Below, piece after piece: positions 60,421 through 64,000 of a DNA stretch of 64,000 nt. The position numbers were made by a program, and so were the translations under genes. Source of the stretch: Bryobacterales bacterium (GTDB lineage: Bacteria; Acidobacteriota; Terriglobia; Bryobacterales; Bryobacteraceae); the NCBI GenBank assembly GCA_019261985.1, contig JAFAQY010000027.1, positions 124,001 to 188,000 of the forward strand. Reading direction: 5' to 3'. Positions within the stretch are counted from its first letter, which is position 1, and each line of letters begins with the position of its first letter. The notes under the pieces were generated by a model. It did no database searches. It saw only the letters and a list, made by a program, of their open reading frames with translations, and was not told the DNA's origin.

Positions 60421-61588
60421 ACACCAGAACCTTGCCGCCAGGCTGCAATATGTCCACCACGCGTTGCGCGTTGGCTTCCCACAGCAGACCCCGATCGTGG
60501 ATCGCCCGCAGCGCGCCTTGACCAACCCGCGCTCGAAGCGAAGAATCGAGCACCAATGCCGTGAGCGCCCGCGCAAAGCCCTCCGTGTCGCCAGGCTTGA
60601 ATAGCACCGCCGTCCGCCCGTTGTCGAGCAGTTCCTCGATGTTCTCCTGCCTGGGCGCGACGATAGCTTTCCCCAAACCCATGTACTCGATAATTTTCAT
60701 CGGACAGCAGTATTCGTTCGCCGCGGGCTGCACGGCGATTTCGACCAGATTGAGATACGCCGGGATGTCTTCATGCGAGACGGCGCCTGTAAAAATAACC
60801 GCGTTCCCTAGACCGACTTTTGCGACATAATCCCTCAGCTCCGGCGTTGCCGGCCCATCGCCGATCAGCATCAGCACGGCCCGATCCTTCCCCAGACCGG
60901 ATTGATGGAAGGCTTCGAGCAGAAACTCCAGGCCGTGCCAGCGCCGGAACCAGCCGACAAATCCAATCGCCACACGATCGCGAATTCCGAGCCGGTTCGC
61001 AAGCGCACTGTCCGGTTTTGAAACGAAGCGATGCAGGTTCACGCCGTTCGGCATCAGGTACAACTTTGTCTCGTGGACGCCGTTTTCCATCATGATCCGG
61101 CGCAAGGGGCCGGACACCACCACTACCCGAGTCGCACTGTTGCAGATCACACGCTCCATCCAAGCGGCGAATTTGCGCGCGCGTATTTCTTTGTCGCGGC
61201 TCATTTCAAGCGCCAGCGGCGAGTTCACTTCAACAATGATCGGCTTGCGCATCAGCGCGCTTGCGGCCACGCCTGAAAAATTTAGCAGGGAGTAGCGTTC
61301 GTAGATGAAATTCGCGCCGCTGCTTCGGATTTTGGAGCACAGCCACGGAATCGCGAAGAGGTTATAGCCTAGCTGAATAAGTTCAGAGGAAAAGGGAATG
61401 CGGCGGAATAGCTTTTTGAAGCCGGATTCTTGCGCCTCGCGCTCCGGCTCGCTGGTCCGATTTTCGGTTTCGACCAAAGAGGCGATTGTGACCTCATGCC
61501 CCAATCCGCGGAACGCCGCGACCATCTCCAAAATATGCACCTTCTGTGCGTCTGTGGCCCGGGTCCGGTGATGATACAGGATCTTCAC
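60413..61588 (-). CDS. GT4 glycosyltransferase
   Basis: The 391-residue enzyme starts at the GTG at 61,588, which overlaps the upstream stop (GTGA). The N-terminus VKILYHHRTRATDAQKVHIL is typical of GT4 proteins in exosortase loci. The donor domain contains VAIGFVGWFRRWHGLEFLLE, and then QPAANEYCCPMKIIEYMGLG and KAIVAPRQENIEELL. The track ORF extends more than 150 codons beyond, but this is an antisense shadow of the upstream gene. It probably adds a hexose to the EPS repeat. Confidence 0.88.
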   Translation of the reverse strand: MKILYHHRTRATDAQKVHILEMVAAFRGLGHEVTIASLVETENRTSEPEREAQESGFKKLFRRIPFSSELIQLGYNLFAIPWLCSKIRSSGANFIYERYSLLNFSGVAASALMRKPIIVEVNSPLALEMSRDKEIRARKFAAWMERVICNSATRVVVVSGPLRRIMMENGVHETKLYLMPNGVNLHRFVSKPDSALANRLGIRDRVAIGFVGWFRRWHGLEFLLEAFHQSGLGKDRAVLMLIGDGPATPELRDYVAKVGLGNAVIFTGAVSHEDIPAYLNLVEIAVQPAANEYCCPMKIIEYMGLGKAIVAPRQENIEELLDNGRTAVLFKPGDTEGFARALTALVLDSSLRARVGQGALRAIHDRGLLWEANAQRVVDILQPGGKVLVYD

Positions 61589-62769
61589 CGTGAAACCGCC
61601 ACCTCCGATACCCGATCGAGCTCGTTGGTGACGAATTGCAAATTCTTCAACCAAGAGAAGCGTTGCTGCGCGTGCTGGCGAATGGCCGTGTCCGTTTGAG
61701 CCGAGTCCGCTGTCGAGGCGAATGCAGCGGCGTAGTCCGAAACGGACTCGCAACGTGTCACGCCCTCCGGCGCCGATTCGCCAAAGGTGCTCGCCACCGC
61801 GGGCGAGGCCAGCACACGCTTGCCCATCGCGAGGGCTTCCAATACCTTGTTCTGCACTCCGCGCGCGATCCGCAGAGGAGCGACCATCGCTCGGGCGTTT
61901 GCGAGATACGGCCGCACGTCGGAGACGCCGCCGGTAACGGCTATTCCCGGCGAATTTGCCAGCCGCCGAATCGAGTTGTCGGGATCGCGCCCCACGATTA
62001 CGAACTCCAGATTCGGCCACCTTGACCGCAGGCTTCCGAAGACGTTTTCCGCGAACCAGCAGCACGCATCCACGTTGGGGAAATAATTCATCTGCCCCAC
62101 GAACACTAAATATTGCCGCTTGGCCAATTCCGCGTTCGCGGGCGTGGTCCGCGGGTCGAAGCGCTCAAAATCGACGCCGTTAATCCAGTACTCCACTCGG
62201 GCGCGCGGCGCAATTTTTTGCAGCAGCTTCTGCTCGCGCGGCGTCGTCAAAAACGTGCACTCGGCGCGATTCGCGTACTCGGCTTCCAGCTTGCGGAATC
62301 TCCGGCCTTCCAGTTTGTAAATCGCGCCCGGCCAGCGGCGCTCGCCGTATTCCAGCCACTTCTCCGAGTCCACATCCACCATATCGATCCAAAGCGGAAC
62401 ATCGGAAGGGGCGAACTGTACCACGGCGGACGAGTAAGCCAGTGTCGCCGTCAGCGGAAGCGACCTCAATTCGCCGACGTGGGCCTGCATCCTTGAGCTA
62501 CGGTAGAAAGACGTATTCAGGCAGCCACCGAATGCGAACCGCATCGCCGCTGCCGCAAGCGCCTTCCGAGGCGAAATCAGTTCCGCGAAAACGGAAGCGC
62601 AAACATCCTGCATCTCCCCCGCCTTGTCGACCTCCGCGGCTGTTCTCGCAAAGCAGGCCAGATGCACGCGATGCTTTGCGGCCAATGCGTTCAGTTCGTG
62701 CCATGCCCGAATCTTCTCCCCTTTATCCGGAGGATTGGGAACGCAATGCGATAAAAACAGAATGTCCAT
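61585..62769 (-). CDS. GT4 sugar transferase, PEP-CTERM/EpsH1-associated type
   Basis: The 394-residue enzyme starts at the ATG at 62,769 with MDILFLSHCVPNPPDKGEKI, whose P-x-PPDKG-K signature is the hallmark of the exosortase-associated sugar transferase family (TIGR03087-like). The C-terminal donor region shows YLVFVGQMNYFPNVDACCWF and ARAMVAPLRIARGVQNKVLE with LEALAMGKRV. It is the first gene of the four-gene minus-strand operon. A degenerate tRNA lies just 5 bases upstream. Confidence 0.9.
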   Translation of the reverse strand: MDILFLSHCVPNPPDKGEKIRAWHELNALAAKHRVHLACFARTAAEVDKAGEMQDVCASVFAELISPRKALAAAAMRFAFGGCLNTSFYRSSRMQAHVGELRSLPLTATLAYSSAVVQFAPSDVPLWIDMVDVDSEKWLEYGERRWPGAIYKLEGRRFRKLEAEYANRAECTFLTTPREQKLLQKIAPRARVEYWINGVDFERFDPRTTPANAELAKRQYLVFVGQMNYFPNVDACCWFAENVFGSLRSRWPNLEFVIVGRDPDNSIRRLANSPGIAVTGGVSDVRPYLANARAMVAPLRIARGVQNKVLEALAMGKRVLASPAVASTFGESAPEGVTRCESVSDYAAAFASTADSAQTDTAIRQHAQQRFSWLKNLQFVTNELDRVSEVAVSR

Positions 62770-62774
62770 GGAAT

Positions 62775-62852
62775 TGGTAGGCGGAGCAGGGATTGAACGC
62801 TGCAACCTCCTCTGTGTTTAATAGAGGCGCTCTACCATTGAGCTATCCGCCT
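62775..62852 (-). tRNA. Degenerate tRNA, isotype unclear, possible tRNA pseudogene
   Basis: On the minus strand AGGCGGA pairs perfectly with TCCGCCT, and the 3' end is ACCA, an encoded CCA. The D-arm GCTC-AATGGTA-GAGC and T-loop TTCAATC are normal. However, the anticodon stem CCTCT/AGAGG closes a nine-base loop ATTAAACAC instead of seven, and the T-stem has an extra base (GCAGCG before TTCAATC). The anticodon cannot be assigned. Two insertions in a GC-rich genome suggest decay, though sequencing error cannot be excluded. Confidence 0.7.
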
Positions 62853-62871
62853 ATAGATCATCGCCGCCGAC

Positions 62872-63927
62872 CTACGGAACCAACGAAACGAGCCGCGGCC
62901 CCAGGACTTTCGTTAATCCCAGAGGAAGCCGCTGCCATAACAGAATCGGCAGCCGGAAAGCTGAGTTTTCCGGCGAGTAATTGGGCAATTTTTTGCGCTT
63001 TACCAAGTGTACTTCGTACGGCAATGCCCGTTCCACCATCCCCCAATGCGATTTGAAATCATACGACCCCTTCACGCGCTTGCTGCGGCCGAAATCGAAC
63101 ACGCGATAGCCGTTCTGGCCGCCCCAGCGCATCAGATCGTAGTACATGAAATTGTTCGGCTGCGCGGCGTTATACGCAGGATCCGAAGCGCCGTAATAAG
63201 GCAGTACCTGATCGCGGAAATAGAAGCTCAGAACCGCCGCCACTACCTTCCCGGAAAGCGTGATCTCCCGTATACTCGCCATGCCCCCGAATTTTTCGAG
63301 CAGGGTAGAAAAATGACGCGCCGGAAAACACGGCGTACCCAGCCTGCGAAGATTGCGCGAATACAAATTCTCAAACGCTGCGATATTCGAGAATTCCTGC
63401 CGGCTCCCCAAATCCTCCTTCAAAGATTTCCGAACTGCCGCCCGAGTCTTGCGGGGAATCGAGTTCAAAATCGTTTCCTCGTCCGGGCCGATTTCCTGCG
63501 TGAACGTCACATAGCGCGAAATCCGCGGCAACCCGCTGCACTGCGCTTCCCAGGCATTTCGCAGCTCGATGTCCTGCACTTGTAGCCGCTCTCCAATTGC
63601 CTTCGCCCGTTCGAGCAGAGCCAACTGGGCCTCCTCCGAGTCCGCCAGAATTCCGCCGTAAACGGCAAACGGCGAGGAGATCAGCCGCTTTCCCGTCAGT
63701 AGATTGCTGACGAGGAAAAGAGGCAGAACGCCGCACACGCGGTCCTGCCGCACCGCCATCAGGCAAACTCCCCGGTACCCGAATGTGGTTTCGATGCTTT
63801 CCTTCCATGCCGTCAGGTGAAAAGGGCTGCCATGCGGATGTTCCAGGACGAACCGGTCCCATGCGGCGTAATCCTGGCGCTCCAAATCCCGGACCAGGGT
63901 AACCTCTCGCTCGATCTCAGTCTCCAT
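62872..63927 (-). CDS. FemAB-like aminoacyl/acyltransferase of the PEP-CTERM locus
   Basis: The 351-residue protein has two GNAT-like subdomains, with SPFHLTAWKESIETTFGYRG near the N-terminus, NSIPRKTRAAVRKSLKE in the middle and RRLGTPCFPARHFSTLLEKF. QPNNFMYYDLMRWGGQNGYR and then VFDFGRSKRVKGSYDFKSHW are the family's C-terminal hallmarks (TIGR03019-like). FemAB proteins add amino acids or acyl groups; in exosortase loci the acceptor is not established. It starts at the ATG at 63,927 and ends 20 bases before the tRNA. Confidence 0.88.
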   Translation of the reverse strand: METEIEREVTLVRDLERQDYAAWDRFVLEHPHGSPFHLTAWKESIETTFGYRGVCLMAVRQDRVCGVLPLFLVSNLLTGKRLISSPFAVYGGILADSEEAQLALLERAKAIGERLQVQDIELRNAWEAQCSGLPRISRYVTFTQEIGPDEETILNSIPRKTRAAVRKSLKEDLGSRQEFSNIAAFENLYSRNLRRLGTPCFPARHFSTLLEKFGGMASIREITLSGKVVAAVLSFYFRDQVLPYYGASDPAYNAAQPNNFMYYDLMRWGGQNGYRVFDFGRSKRVKGSYDFKSHWGMVERALPYEVHLVKRKKLPNYSPENSAFRLPILLWQRLPLGLTKVLGPRLVSLVP

Positions 63928-64000
63928 TCGGCAGGATTAACGCACGTCCCTTGCCACCAGTATGGATTCGCCCAAAACACGCGCCTTTGAATCTGTTGAA
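63928..64000 (-). other. Window end, possible 3' end of an upstream gene
   Basis: Two minus-strand frames are open across these 73 bases. One ends in SKARVLGESILVARDVR and a stop near 63,939; the other runs into the FemAB start. An upstream gene of the same operon probably ends here, but the frame cannot be chosen. Confidence 0.35.

Noticed and set aside
60413-62065. 550-residue track ORF
   Set aside because: The N-terminal 150 residues are antisense-frame translation of the upstream GT4; the family start and the GTGA overlap place the start at 61,588.

Overview
The window looks like a chromosomal piece of an acidobacterium of the Solibacter/Bryobacter type. The grounds are the GC-rich genes, a large MacB/FtsX-type orphan permease typical of that phylum, three proteins ending in the domain known as TIGR03437 (Solibacter C-terminal domain), an acidobacterial-style dockerin repeat, and a long exosortase/PEP-CTERM exopolysaccharide (EPS) locus. 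Assignment is by reading only; no database search was run.

Layout. Positions 1-11,150 are mostly housekeeping: flagellar motor motAB (motB cut by the window edge), a STAS protein, a pair for formyl-CoA transferase and a 10-formyl-THF hydrolase-like enzyme, proS-tpiA, the orphan permease and rpiA. The tpiA-rpiA interval carries the scar of a tandem duplication: an rpiA 5' fragment joined to a tpiA 3' fragment. Positions 11,163-20,179 hold three tandem minus-strand paralogues. Each is a giant secreted protein with a cohesin-like N-terminus, 4, 5 or 6 two-cysteine Ig-like repeats, a putative-Ig domain and a TIGR03437 end. Positions 20,489-23,065 (minus) are an operon of exosortase, EpsI, a small secreted cohesin-like protein and an UpxY/NusG-type antiterminator.

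Divergently, from 23,385 to about 58,370 (plus), lies the EPS assembly cluster: outer-membrane barrel, priming glycosyl-phosphotransferase, PrsT-like TPR lipoprotein, one PEP-CTERM protein, Wzz-like chain-length protein, ExeA-like ATPase, tyrosine autokinase, Xre-type regulator, AsnB-type amidotransferase, GT-C membrane enzymes, an atypical sulfatase-fold protein, a dockerin-bearing secreted protein, a Wzx-like flippase, an FAD oxidoreductase, two GT2 enzymes, a deacetylase-like protein, the exosortase-associated O-ligase, a methyltransferase, a GT4 and a sugar epimerase. Positions 58,352-63,927 (minus) add a methyltransferase-like protein, three GT4 enzymes, a degenerate tRNA and a FemAB-like protein.

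How it fits together: a lipid-linked glycan is primed, built by the GTs, flipped, polymerised or ligated, sized by Wzz with its kinase and exported through the barrel, while exosortase processes the PEP-CTERM protein. Sigma-54-like -24/-12 elements precede the barrel gene (very good match), the PEP-CTERM gene and the Wzz gene, suggesting PrsK/PrsR-style control. The most novel theme is cohesin-like domains in four secreted proteins beside the exosortase plus a dockerin in a secreted protein of the same locus, possibly a surface scaffold. Two families of short modular palindromic repeats are scattered between genes.
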